DNA of 64,000 nt from Lysinibacillus sp. FSL M8-0337 (GTDB taxonomy: Bacteria; Bacillota; Bacilli; Bacillales_A; Planococcaceae), in assembly GCF_038593855.1 (NCBI RefSeq), contig NZ_CP151996.1:1364001-1428000 (forward strand). The letters are read 5' to 3'. Numbering within the stretch: the first letter of the stretch is position 1; each line of letters opens with the position of its first letter. A program made the translations under genes and the position numbers. This document shows positions 43,035 to 52,127 of this stretch, piece by piece. Below the pieces are notes generated by a model. The model worked only from the letters and a program-made list of their open reading frames with translations. It made no database searches and had not been told where the DNA came from.

Positions 43035-44363
43035 ATGACAATTCAACTAAAAGAAGAGTTGAAAACTTTAGATCAAAAGCATTTTCTACATCCAACGACG
43101 TCGATTGAGCAACAGCAAACACAAGGGCCTGCTGCTATTTTTACAGAGGGAAAAGGCATCTATTTAAAAGATTTAGAGGGGAAAAGTTATATTGATGGCA
43201 TGTCTTCTTTATGGAACGTAAACGTTGGACATGGTCGTGAGGAAATTGCAGAAGTTGCAAAAGAACAAATGGCTACATTAGCATTCAGCTCTTGTTTTGC
43301 TTCATTTAGTAACGAACCAGCTATTCGTTTAGCAACAAAAATAGCCTCTTTAACACCGGGAGATTTAAATACAGTATTTTTTACTTCCGGAGGATCAGAA
43401 TCAAATGATACGGCGATTAAACTAGCTCGCCATTACTGGTTATTAAAGGGTCAGCCAGAGCGTCAAAAAATTATTTCACGTACACAATCCTATCATGGGG
43501 TGGCGATGGGTGCGACAAATGCAACGGGTATACAGGCATTTCGTAACTTTACCAACTCTCCTGCACCTGATTTCCATTATGTTTACAATCAATCTGTTCG
43601 CGATCTTCGAGAAATGATTGAAGCACTAGGTCCAGAAACAGTAGCAGCGTTTATTTCCGAGCCGATTCAAGGAGCGGGAGGAGTCAATATTCCACCAGAA
43701 GATTATTTTAAAGAAGTACGCAATCTTTGCGATGAGTACGGCATTTTATTTATAGCGGATGAAGTAATTACCGGTTTCGGACGTACGGGTAAATGGTTTG
43801 GTATGGAGCATTACGGCGTTGTACCAGATATGATGTCATTTGCTAAAGGGGTATCGAGTGGCTACGCACAGCTTGGAGGTGTGGTAATTTCCGAAAAAAT
43901 TCATGAAACATATTGCCAGCTTTCCAAAGGGACTTTAATGCACGGTTATACGTATAGCGGTCATGCATTGGCTTGCCAAGTAGGCTTAAAAAACATTGAC
44001 ATTCTAGAGCGAGAACTATTAATAGAAAACGCAGCATCTATGGGAGAAGCGATGTTGGCAGGTTTTAAAGCGCTTCAAGAAAAATATAGCTTTATCGGCA
44101 GTGTTCGAACAATTGGTTTGCTAGGTGCTATTGAGCTAGTTAAAAATCGTGAAACTGGGGAGCTTTTCGAGACTGCCATTAGCCCGATATTTGTTCAGGA
44201 AACAATGAAACGAGGCTTAATTTTACGAACAGTCACGTATGAGCAAGATACAGTTGTTTTTGCACCACCACTTATTTTATCGAAAGCAGAATTAAATGAA
44301 ATGTTACGTATTCTAGACGAGACTTTTGAATTTGTGCGTAAAACGATTATTGCAAAAGAATAA
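43035..44363 (+). CDS. class III omega-aminotransferase (GABA aminotransferase-like)
   Basis: About 442 residues; PLP fold type I aminotransferase moving a terminal amino group. Seen are YIDGMSSLWNVNVGHGREEIA, TSGGSESNDTAIKLARHYW, SYHGVAMGATNATG, the PLP-contacting IADEVITGFGRTGKWFGMEHYGVVPDMMSFAKGVSSGYAQLG (the Schiff-base Lys is in FAKGV), and HGYTYSGHALACQVGL. Substrate is probably GABA, beta-alanine or a similar omega-amino acid with pyruvate or oxoglutarate as acceptor. The start is set at 43035 because the earlier ATG lies inside the promoter; AGAGG precedes it. Confidence 0.88.
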   Translation: MTIQLKEELKTLDQKHFLHPTTSIEQQQTQGPAAIFTEGKGIYLKDLEGKSYIDGMSSLWNVNVGHGREEIAEVAKEQMATLAFSSCFASFSNEPAIRLATKIASLTPGDLNTVFFTSGGSESNDTAIKLARHYWLLKGQPERQKIISRTQSYHGVAMGATNATGIQAFRNFTNSPAPDFHYVYNQSVRDLREMIEALGPETVAAFISEPIQGAGGVNIPPEDYFKEVRNLCDEYGILFIADEVITGFGRTGKWFGMEHYGVVPDMMSFAKGVSSGYAQLGGVVISEKIHETYCQLSKGTLMHGYTYSGHALACQVGLKNIDILERELLIENAASMGEAMLAGFKALQEKYSFIGSVRTIGLLGAIELVKNRETGELFETAISPIFVQETMKRGLILRTVTYEQDTVVFAPPLILSKAELNEMLRILDETFEFVRKTIIAKE

Positions 44364-44422
44364 TATGTCTGGTGTTGATGTGAGCTAATAATAAATCAGT
44401 TACTTAATCAAGGAGGGGTTTT

Positions 44423-45820
44423 ATGACAACTATCATTAGGGAAATTCGAGAGCAATTTAATCCTGCAAAACCATCGCAATGTATTGGTCAAGTAGAGCTT
44501 TTGACAGTGGATGAGACAAAGGAAGTCGTTACAGCGGCAAATGAAGCATTTGAAGATTGGAAAAATACATCGTCAGTAGTGCGTGGGGAACTATTGCGTG
44601 TCACTGCAGACTTGCTCGAACAAAATATTGATAAAGTAGCTGAAACAGCTTCCAACGAAATGGGTAAAACCAAAAATGAAATGATTGGGGAGGTGAAACG
44701 TGGCGCTTCTATTTTGCGCTATTTTGCACAAGAAGGAATGCGGGCGACAGGTGAAGTATTGCCGTCTGCCAGTGAAGGCAAAATGTTGTACACCATGCGT
44801 GTCCCTCTTGGTGTAGTTGCAGCTATTACACCATGGAATTTCCCAGTAGCTATTCCTTTGTGGAAAATTGCGCCCGCATTAGTATACGGCAATACGGTTG
44901 TTTGGAAACCTTCTATTGAAAGCGCTTTAACGGGGAAACTTATCGGCGAGCTCTTTGAACAAGCAGGTATACCAAAGAATGTGTTAAACGTCGTACAAGG
45001 ACGCGGTTCGAAAGTTGGGCAAGTTTTGCTTGAAGCACCAGAAGTGAAAGCAATAACATTTACCGGTTCAAATGGTGTTGGGCAAAGTATTTTAGATAGT
45101 GCAGGATCAACTAAGAAAAAAATTCAGCTTGAACTAGGCGGAAAAAACGCTGCCATTATATTAGCTGATGCGGACATTCATCTCGCTGCAAAGTTAACAA
45201 TGGAAGGAGCAATGAAGCAAACCGGACAACGTTGTACAGCAACTAGTCGAGTTTATATTGAGGAAGCAGTTTATGATGAGGTGTTAGCATGTTTAATTGA
45301 ACAAGTGAGGGAAATCAAAGTCGGCACGTCAATGGGGCCGGTTTCCTCTAAAGGTCAATATGAGAGTATTTTAGCTGCCATTGAAAAAGCAAAATTAGAA
45401 GGTGCCAAACTTGTCTATGGTGGTGGACCGACGCAAGGTAAATCAGAAGGTTATTATATTGACCCGACGATTTTTACAAATGTAACACATGCTATGGGCA
45501 TTGCGCGTGATGAAATTTTTGGACCAGTTTTAGCTGTGATTAAGGTAAAGGATTACGAAGAAGCAATTCGATTATCCAACGACTCTGAATTTGGATTAAG
45601 TGCTTCTATTTATACGAACAACATTCAAAAAGCTTTTGATTTTATTCAGCGTAGTGAAGTAGGGCTTGTTCAAGTGAACGACGAGACAGGTGGTGCTGAA
45701 CCACAAGCGCCATTTGGCGGCATGAAAAATTCAAGTACTGGCGCACGTGAACAAGGTCAAGCAGCAAAAGAATTTTTTACAACATTTAAAACGGTGACAA
45801 TTCGCACACAGGGAGTGTAA
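44423..45820 (+). CDS. NAD(P)-dependent aldehyde dehydrogenase (semialdehyde type)
   Basis: 465 residues, standard ALDH fold. Motifs seen are ITPWNFPVAIPLWKIAPALVYGNTVVWKPS, the cofactor/catalytic segment TFTGSNGVGQ, catalytic Glu in LELGGKNAAIILADAD and catalytic Cys in GQRCTATSRV, and the C-terminal EPQAPFGGMKNSSTGAREQG. The sequence resembles the 2,5-dioxovalerate/succinate-semialdehyde group. It follows the aminotransferase by 59 bp and would oxidise its semialdehyde product to a dicarboxylic acid. RBS AAGGAGGGG. A hairpin follows at 45818-45838. Confidence 0.9.
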   Translation: MTTIIREIREQFNPAKPSQCIGQVELLTVDETKEVVTAANEAFEDWKNTSSVVRGELLRVTADLLEQNIDKVAETASNEMGKTKNEMIGEVKRGASILRYFAQEGMRATGEVLPSASEGKMLYTMRVPLGVVAAITPWNFPVAIPLWKIAPALVYGNTVVWKPSIESALTGKLIGELFEQAGIPKNVLNVVQGRGSKVGQVLLEAPEVKAITFTGSNGVGQSILDSAGSTKKKIQLELGGKNAAIILADADIHLAAKLTMEGAMKQTGQRCTATSRVYIEEAVYDEVLACLIEQVREIKVGTSMGPVSSKGQYESILAAIEKAKLEGAKLVYGGGPTQGKSEGYYIDPTIFTNVTHAMGIARDEIFGPVLAVIKVKDYEEAIRLSNDSEFGLSASIYTNNIQKAFDFIQRSEVGLVQVNDETGGAEPQAPFGGMKNSSTGAREQGQAAKEFFTTFKTVTIRTQGV

Positions 45821-45838
45821 TGGGCTTTAATGCCCATT
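45818..45838 (+). terminator. weak terminator after the aldehyde dehydrogenase gene
   Basis: AATGGGC/GCCCATT stem with a 6-nt loop right at the stop codon; it lacks an immediate T run, so readthrough into the hydantoinase genes is possible. Confidence 0.5.
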
Positions 45839-45920
45839 ACATATGGGAGACCGTTTTTTCTTATAGATTAGTAGATTGTTATGCATATTTTCACACTATT
45901 AAACGAAAGAAGGTATCTCT

Positions 45921-47945
45921 ATGGCACAAACTCGCTTAGCAATAGATGTTGGTGGAACGTTTACAGATGTGTTTGTTTTTAATGAAGATACAGGAGAAAT
46001 ATTTGTCACAAAAACCTCATCCACACCATCAAACCCTGAACAGGGAATTTTAAATGGCGTTGAGAAGGCAGAGTTGAAAGGACAGGATATTAAAATTTTT
46101 TCTCATGGCACGACGGTTGGCACGAATGCATTAATTGAGCGAAAGCTACCGAAAACCGCTCTAATTACGACAAAAGGATTTCGCGATGTAACAGAAATAC
46201 GTCGCGGCACAAAGGAGGATATTTGGGATACGTACAAAGATACGGCAAAGCCCTATATTCAACGCCGCGATCGTTTTGAAGTCAACGAGCGAATAGATTA
46301 TGAAGGAACAGTATTGCAAGCTATCGATGAGGAAGAAATTCGGGTACTAGCAAAGAAATTGAAACGTCGCGGGACAGAATCCATTGCTATATGTTTTATC
46401 AATTCTTATGTGAATGGAGAAAACGAAGCAAAAGTGAAAAAGATTTTACTTGAGGAACTGCCAGATGTTTATATATGTACTTCAAGTGAAGTACTACCTG
46501 AAATATTCGAGCATGAGCGGATGAGTACAACGATTATTAATGCCGTTCTAGGACCAATCATGAGCAATTATATTAGTAAATTAAGCAATGAAATGCAAAA
46601 AAGAGGCTATGAGGAGGAAATTTTAGTTTTACATTCTGGCGGAGGTGTCATGACTTCTAGTACAGTGCCTCGCTATGCCGCTAGATTAGCGAGTTCAGGA
46701 ATTGCTGCTGGAGCCATTGCTAGCAAACATATAGCAAAGTTATGTGGTTTTGAAAATGCGATAGGTTTGGATATGGGAGGAACGAGTACAGATATTTCAC
46801 TGATGTACAAAGGACAAATTCGAATTACAAAGGATTGGTCTATTGAATATGGTTATCCAATAGGGTTTCCAAGTATTGAAATATTAACGATAGGTGCTGG
46901 TGGTGGTAGTTTAGCTTGGCAAGATGAAGGAGGATCATTACGAAATGGTCCGCAAAGTGCTGGTGCTATACCAGGTCCAGCCTGCTATGGTCATGGTGGT
47001 ACAGAGCCAACAAACTCAGACGCTAATGTCGTTTTAGGACGTCTTGGTGTGACATTGTTAGATGGTATGATGCAATTAGATAAAGGCAAGGCACAGCAGG
47101 CTGTCAAAAAAATTGCGCAAGCTTTCAATCAGACAATTGAAGAAGCAGCGAGTGCCATTATTGAAGTTGCCAATGCCAATATGAGTGATGCCGTTCGTTT
47201 AATTTCTGTACGTCGGGGCTATGATCCACGTGATTTTGCCCTTGTAGCCTTTGGTGGTGCAGGACCACTTCATGCCGCACATTTAGCAAAAGATTTAAAT
47301 ATCCCGAAAGTCATTATCCCTACGCATCCGGGCGTAGCAGCAGCAATGGGGTGCTTACTTGTAGATGTACGCCACGATATTTCAAAAACGTTTGTAAAAA
47401 AAGCAAATGAAGTATCAGTCGAAGAGCTCGATATTCAATATCAAGCACTACGGAAAGAGGCGAAAGCACTATTAGAAGAAGAAGGGATTTCTGAAGAAAC
47501 ATCGACTTTGATGAATTATATGGATCTTCGCTATAAGGGACAATGGCGCTCCTTAGCGGTTGTGGTACCAGATTACGTCACTTCCTTGGAGGAAGTATTA
47601 GCAGCATTCCACCAAGAACATGAGCGAGAATTTGCATTTTCAGATAAGGACCAGATTGTTGAGATTTACGGTTTACGTGTGACTGCAATAGGTACAGTGC
47701 CAAAACCTAATTTCCCACAATTTGCACCAACTGGCTCCTTACAAGATGCTTATAAAGAGACACGACCTGTTTATTTTGATGGGGCATATGTTGAAACAAA
47801 CGTTTATTATCGCGATAAAATTCCAGTGTATGCACAATTACAAGGTCCTGCAATTGTGGATCAATTAGATACGACAACGGTCATTCCACCAGGATTTACG
47901 GCTGAAGTAGATGCTTATAAAAATATCATTATTACCGTGAACTAA
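45921..47945 (+). CDS. hyuA: hydantoinase/oxoprolinase subunit A
   Basis: 674 residues of the HyuA/5-oxoprolinase ATP-dependent family. N-terminal RLAIDVGGTFTDVFVFNEDTGEIFVTKT is the Hydant_A_N ASKHA-type phosphate-binding motif; FSHGTTVGTNALIERK, ALITTKGFRDVTEIRRGTKED, IGLDMGGTSTDIS and ALVAFGGAGPLHA follow in family order. With subunit B it hydrolyses cyclic ureides or lactams such as hydantoin, N-methylhydantoin or 5-oxoproline at the cost of ATP. A sarcosine-oxidase-like gene just beyond points to N-methylhydantoin, but acetone-carboxylase-like relatives exist. RBS GAAAGAAGG. Confidence 0.9.
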   Translation: MAQTRLAIDVGGTFTDVFVFNEDTGEIFVTKTSSTPSNPEQGILNGVEKAELKGQDIKIFSHGTTVGTNALIERKLPKTALITTKGFRDVTEIRRGTKEDIWDTYKDTAKPYIQRRDRFEVNERIDYEGTVLQAIDEEEIRVLAKKLKRRGTESIAICFINSYVNGENEAKVKKILLEELPDVYICTSSEVLPEIFEHERMSTTIINAVLGPIMSNYISKLSNEMQKRGYEEEILVLHSGGGVMTSSTVPRYAARLASSGIAAGAIASKHIAKLCGFENAIGLDMGGTSTDISLMYKGQIRITKDWSIEYGYPIGFPSIEILTIGAGGGSLAWQDEGGSLRNGPQSAGAIPGPACYGHGGTEPTNSDANVVLGRLGVTLLDGMMQLDKGKAQQAVKKIAQAFNQTIEEAASAIIEVANANMSDAVRLISVRRGYDPRDFALVAFGGAGPLHAAHLAKDLNIPKVIIPTHPGVAAAMGCLLVDVRHDISKTFVKKANEVSVEELDIQYQALRKEAKALLEEEGISEETSTLMNYMDLRYKGQWRSLAVVVPDYVTSLEEVLAAFHQEHEREFAFSDKDQIVEIYGLRVTAIGTVPKPNFPQFAPTGSLQDAYKETRPVYFDGAYVETNVYYRDKIPVYAQLQGPAIVDQLDTTTVIPPGFTAEVDAYKNIIITVN

Positions 47946-47969
47946 TACATGATAAGGGGGAAGTAATCT

Positions 47970-49949
47970 ATGAGTACAACAGGATTGTTCCTAAATAATC
48001 AAATTAAAAATCTAGATCCAGTAACATTTGAAGTGTTGAAAAATGGCTTTGTAAATTTAGTCGATCAAATGGCTGAACAAATGCTGCGTACTTGTTATTC
48101 TTTTGTTATTTATAATCGGGATTTTAGTTGTGCATTATGTGACGCACAAGGAAACACGGTTATGCAGGGAACACAAGATATTTCGGTACATGTCGGTACT
48201 TTACATCTAACAGCAAAAGCGGTTTTAGAGGATTTTGCAAATGACATTCACCCTGGTGACGTATTTTTAGTAAACGATCCATATCGGGGGGGCACGCATT
48301 TTAGCGATGTTCGGGTTATACTACCTGTTTTCCATGACGATAAGCTGATTGCCTTGATGCAAACAAACGGTCATTGGGCAGATGTAGGTGGTTCTAATCC
48401 AGGTTCTTTTGATATTACAGCAAAGGAACATTATGGAGAAGGATTACGAATACCCCCTGTACGCATTTATAGTAAAGGTCAGTATTTAGCAGATGTTGTG
48501 AATATTATCGTGATGAATATGCGTATTCCAGAGGAACGAATTGGCGATTTACGTTCACAAGTAGAAGCGGCTAAAGTTGGCGAAAAACAATTGAATGAGA
48601 TGATTAACAAATATGGTATCGATACGGTTTTGCTAGCATTTGAAGAGGTACAAAATTATGTAGAACGTTTAACGAGTGCAAAGATTAAAGCCTTACCGAA
48701 AGGACAATGGGAAACAGTCGATTACATTGATATGGACCCAGAGCTAGGGGATGGCTTAATACCAGTGCATGTGAAAATGACAATTCGTGAAGATGAAATT
48801 TTCTATGATTTAAGTGGGTCACACCCTGCTATAAGTTGCTTTTTAAATGCTGGATTCGGTTCTGCACTTTCTGGTATTTATGCAGGAACTAAAACATTCT
48901 TTCCGGAAATTCCGTTAAATTCAGGGTTCTATCGAGTTGTCAAAATACATTTGCCCGAAAATACTGTTGTCAATGCTCCGAGTCCTATTGCGGTATCTGG
49001 CTATTGCTCAGGTTCTTTTGAAAAGATAATGAATGCATGTTTTGAGTTATGGTCGAACATTATGCCTGAACGTGCAATTGCTTGTTCATTTAACCTAGAG
49101 TATTTGTTAATTGGTGGCTACGATCAACGACAAAATAATAATGGGTATTTTATGTGGTATGACTGGATGGCAGGAGGACATGGTGGGCGTGTGGATCGTG
49201 ATGGCGCAAATACGACATCACCTGTATTTGGGGTCGGTTTAAGTGTCCAACCGTGTGAAGGGCAAGAACGTTTGTCTCCTGTACTAACAACAAAACATGA
49301 GATTATTACAGATTCAGCAGGTCCGGGGAAATATCGCGGCGGCTGTGGTGTTGAAAAAGGTGGGCTATTAACGGATATAAACAATACAGTGATGTCGTAC
49401 TGTTGTGACCGTTCTCGTTCCATTACGTGGGGCATTATGGGAGGCTTACCGTCCATTGCACAAGGGGCTATTTTAAATCCAAATCAAGCTGGTGAGGAAT
49501 TTTTGGGTACCATTTTTTCTAATGTCGCATTGAAAAAAGGAGACTCCTTTACACGTCCATCTGCTGGCGGGGGAGGATTAGGTGATCCTCTGAAGCGGGA
49601 TGTCAACGCAGTGTTAGAGGATGTAATTGATGAATATGTCTCGCTTGAACGTGCGAAACTTGATTATGGTGTTGTTATTCGTGAAATTGATCGCGATATT
49701 GACGCATTTGAAATTGATATGGCAGCTACTGTGAAAGAGCGAGCGTATATTCGAAAAAATCGTCAACAATGGCTTGAAACAGACCCCTATGAAGTGGAGC
49801 GTCTGTACAATACAGGTGAAATTAATCAAATGGACGTTGTACGTCGCTATGGCGTTATTATGGATTACAAAACAAATCAAATATTACCAATTTCCACGAA
49901 ACAATATCGTACGTCCATGAAAAAACGTTCGTTAGCCTATTGGATGTAA
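47970..49949 (+). CDS. hyuB: hydantoinase/oxoprolinase subunit B
   Basis: 659 residues matching Hydantoinase_B along its length: LDPVTFEVLKNGFVNLVDQMAEQMLRTCYS near the start, GDVFLVNDPYRGGTHFSDVRVILPVF, INGHWADVGG-type GHWADVGGSNPGS, and the C-terminal SAGPGKYRGGCGVEKG and RPSAGGGGLGDPLKRD. It pairs with HyuA 24 bp upstream as the second catalytic subunit. The extra 100 residues at the C-terminus (about 560-659) are charged and end without a clear domain. RBS AAGGGGGAAG. Confidence 0.9.
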   Translation: MSTTGLFLNNQIKNLDPVTFEVLKNGFVNLVDQMAEQMLRTCYSFVIYNRDFSCALCDAQGNTVMQGTQDISVHVGTLHLTAKAVLEDFANDIHPGDVFLVNDPYRGGTHFSDVRVILPVFHDDKLIALMQTNGHWADVGGSNPGSFDITAKEHYGEGLRIPPVRIYSKGQYLADVVNIIVMNMRIPEERIGDLRSQVEAAKVGEKQLNEMINKYGIDTVLLAFEEVQNYVERLTSAKIKALPKGQWETVDYIDMDPELGDGLIPVHVKMTIREDEIFYDLSGSHPAISCFLNAGFGSALSGIYAGTKTFFPEIPLNSGFYRVVKIHLPENTVVNAPSPIAVSGYCSGSFEKIMNACFELWSNIMPERAIACSFNLEYLLIGGYDQRQNNNGYFMWYDWMAGGHGGRVDRDGANTTSPVFGVGLSVQPCEGQERLSPVLTTKHEIITDSAGPGKYRGGCGVEKGGLLTDINNTVMSYCCDRSRSITWGIMGGLPSIAQGAILNPNQAGEEFLGTIFSNVALKKGDSFTRPSAGGGGLGDPLKRDVNAVLEDVIDEYVSLERAKLDYGVVIREIDRDIDAFEIDMAATVKERAYIRKNRQQWLETDPYEVERLYNTGEINQMDVVRRYGVIMDYKTNQILPISTKQYRTSMKKRSLAYWM

Positions 49950-49967
49950 TGTTATACAACAATAAAG

Positions 49968-49999
49968 CAACCAAGAGAACGAAATATTTCTCTTGGTTG
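49968..49999. terminator. bidirectional terminator between hyuB and the oxidase gene
   Basis: Perfect 12-bp stem CAACCAAGAGAA / TTCTCTTGGTTG with an 8-nt loop, between convergent genes. Confidence 0.85.
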
Positions 50000-50006
50000 T
50001 TGTGAT

Positions 50007-51125
50007 TTAGGCAAAGCGATTAAGCTGAAAAAGTGATAAATCTTGCTTGCTTGTACCATTTAAAATAAGTTCTGTTAATACTTCGCCAACTGAGCTACTA
50101 AATTTGAAGCCATGACCAGAAAATCCTGCAGCAATGACAATATTGCGATGATTAGGTAAAAAATCAATGATAAAGTGTTCATCAGGTGTCACAGAATATT
50201 TACATGTTTTGCCGAATGCAAGTGCACCATGCTGTGGCATGAAGCGATTGATAAAATGTTGTAAATCAGCAGCATCCTGATTATCGAATGGACGCATTGG
50301 CTCATTAGGGTCAATCGGTTCACCACCATCATGGCGACCTAGTTTCAAGCCTGCCCCATGAATGCTGGGAAAACCGTAATAGGCACAATCATCAAATTCG
50401 AAACAGTAGGCGGGGAACGTAGTGTCACGATAAAGCTGTTCGTCTGCTTCAAACCAAGCAAATGTTTTGCGTGTGGGTGTAATAGGTAATGAAAGATTCA
50501 TGGTTTGGAGCAATTCCGATGCCCAAGCACCTGCTGTTACAATGAGTTTTTTTGCCTCATAAAAACCACTATCTGTATGTATCTGTACAATGTCTTCGGT
50601 CTTAATAGCGTGGACCTTTTCATTTGTATGTAAAAGGGCACCTTGTGCTAATGCTAACTTTTTATAGGCAGCGATACAAGCTTCTACATGCAATACACCA
50701 GCAGTTGGTTCATAGCACACTACTAAATCCTCAGGCAATGCTAATCCAGGCCATTTTTCCATCGCTTCGGCGGCTGTATACTGTTCTAAAGGTAAATCGT
50801 ATAGCTTCGCGCTTCTTCTAACATTTTGAAGAAAGGTATGATCTGATTGACCAACATTCATCACACCTGTTTGTAAAAATAAAGATTCACTTGTTTCCGC
50901 TTCAAGCTCTTTCCAAAGTTGTCCTGCGCGTAGTACGAAAGGGACATAACTAGCTCCTTCACCGTAAGCAAAGCGAATAATTCTTGTTTCGCCATGGTGG
51001 CTGCCCTCTTCATGTGGTGGATCAAAAGCATCGAGCATAAGGACGTTTTTTCCTGCCTTCGCTAAATAATAACCAGCCGCCATTCCCATTGAACCAGCGC
51101 CCACAATAATGACATCATAAATCAT
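50007..51125 (-). CDS. monomeric sarcosine oxidase / N-methyl amino acid oxidase family
   Basis: 372 residues of the MSOX/MTOX flavoprotein family. It has the Rossmann start YDVIIVGAGSMGMAAGYYLAKAGKNVLMLDAFDPPHEEGSHHGETRIIRFAYGE in family order, the conserved Cys of FGKTCKYSVTPDEHFIIDF that carries covalent FAD, and AAGFSGHGFKFSSSVGE. It oxidatively demethylates N-methyl amino acids such as sarcosine to give formaldehyde, peroxide and the amino acid. Next to hydantoinase subunits it could complete N-methylhydantoin to sarcosine to glycine, although no carbamoylsarcosine amidohydrolase is in the window. The ATG at 51125 fits GTAGGG at 6-7 nt. Confidence 0.88.
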   Translation of the reverse strand: MIYDVIIVGAGSMGMAAGYYLAKAGKNVLMLDAFDPPHEEGSHHGETRIIRFAYGEGASYVPFVLRAGQLWKELEAETSESLFLQTGVMNVGQSDHTFLQNVRRSAKLYDLPLEQYTAAEAMEKWPGLALPEDLVVCYEPTAGVLHVEACIAAYKKLALAQGALLHTNEKVHAIKTEDIVQIHTDSGFYEAKKLIVTAGAWASELLQTMNLSLPITPTRKTFAWFEADEQLYRDTTFPAYCFEFDDCAYYGFPSIHGAGLKLGRHDGGEPIDPNEPMRPFDNQDAADLQHFINRFMPQHGALAFGKTCKYSVTPDEHFIIDFLPNHRNIVIAAGFSGHGFKFSSSVGEVLTELILNGTSKQDLSLFQLNRFA

Positions 51126-51211
51126 AATCATCCCTACTTTCTTTCTCTAGTATAGCAAAATAAAATGAGAATTTTGCAACAACTTATATAGGGATTATAG
51201 GAAAACACGAA

Positions 51212-51330
51212 AAGGCTGGGCCATTACTAAAAAGAAGGGGGGGTAAAGGGACAACTCTTGCTTAGATCGAATAAACGCATGATGCAATGAGCAAAAAAGT
51301 GTTAGATTGATGGCAGTCAATCTAACACTT
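51212..51330. repeat. composite repeat with terminator hairpin, third copy
   Basis: Opens with AGGCTGGGCCATTACTAAAA, close to the AGGCTGGGACA start of the 22.1 kb repeat, has a run of seven or more G near 51234, and ends in the 12-bp hairpin GTGTTAGATTGA / TCAATCTAACAC (51299-51328). The hairpin would terminate the nitroreductase transcript on the minus strand. Confidence 0.65.
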
Positions 51331-51364
51331 TCTCTAACCTGTTAGCCAACAGATTATTACTTAT

Positions 51365-51997
51365 TTAAATAAAACGAGCAATGTCTTTTAATGGTAAACG
51401 CGATGAACCATAAGCAGGTGCTGCTGCTTTCCCGATAGCAATAAGAACAACAGGGAAAATATGTTCCGGTAAGTCAAAACGCTGAGCAAATTTCTCTTTA
51501 TCAAATCCGCCCATTGTCACCGTATCATACCCTTTTTCTTTCGCAATCAGCATCAGTTGCATGGAAATAAGACCTGCATCAAATGTAGCAATATTTTTTC
51601 TGACTTCAAGTGGTGCAGCTGGGTAAGTACGTAGAGTATTCGTAATCATTAAATCCTTCTGTGCTTCACCCATATGCCCTTCTGCGACATTTTGCGTGTA
51701 AATTTGTTCAACTTGCTTATACATTTCGGCATTGCCTAACACTGCAATAATGGCAGAAGATGTTTCAACTTGTTCTTGGTTATTGGCAATAGCACGTAGT
51801 TCTGTTTTTACAGCTTCGTCTTGAATGACTAGGAATCTCCATGGTTGCAAGTTACTAGATGACGGAGCGCTAGTGGCTTCTTGAATAATTGCTTCAAGCT
51901 CTACTTGTGGAATTTTAAAAGCGGGATCATAGACGCGAACGGATTTACGCTCTTCCATAATTGTATATAGATTGGATTGTGTTTTAGTTGTCGACAT
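51365..51997 (-). CDS. nitroreductase family protein
   Basis: 210 residues, FMN-dependent nitroreductase/quinone reductase fold. Seen are MEERKSVRVYDPAFKIP, EATSAPSSSNLQPWRFLVIQDEAVK, and GLISMQLMLIAKEKGYDTVTMGGFD; these contact FMN and form the dimer. Members of the YodC/YdfN/MhqN type reduce quinones and nitroaromatics with NAD(P)H. The ATG at 51997 has AAGGAGG at 7 nt; the longer frame to 52069 would run through the operator. It is divergent from an HxlR regulator with a palindromic operator between them, as in B. subtilis yodC-yodB. Confidence 0.9.
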   Translation of the reverse strand: MSTTKTQSNLYTIMEERKSVRVYDPAFKIPQVELEAIIQEATSAPSSSNLQPWRFLVIQDEAVKTELRAIANNQEQVETSSAIIAVLGNAEMYKQVEQIYTQNVAEGHMGEAQKDLMITNTLRTYPAAPLEVRKNIATFDAGLISMQLMLIAKEKGYDTVTMGGFDKEKFAQRFDLPEHIFPVVLIAIGKAAAPAYGSSRLPLKDIARFI

Positions 51998-52010
51998 AAT
52001 GTCCTCCTTA

Positions 52011-52060
52011 AAACTTACTAATGGTAAGTTGATGATAAGAATCTTACCATTAGTAAGTTT
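52011..52060. promoter_or_regulatory. nested palindromic operator for the HxlR regulator
   Basis: Two perfect 18-bp arms (52011-52028 and 52043-52060) separated by 14 bp. Each arm contains its own palindrome CTTAC-N5-GTAAG, so the site offers two dimer sites in mirror order. It lies between the divergent nitroreductase and regulator genes, right at the nitroreductase promoter and RBS. Confidence 0.8.
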
Positions 52061-52127
52061 ATTCGTCAAATAAAAAATATTTTGTGTGCTACAATAGAAT
52101 AAGGAATTACAGACAGGAGGTTATGAG

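Noticed and set aside
50935-50952. GGGACATAACTAGCT match to the repeat-like motif at 8247
   Set aside because: It lies in the well-conserved reading frame of the sarcosine-oxidase-like gene and codes for family residues, so the 15-bp match is coincidental.
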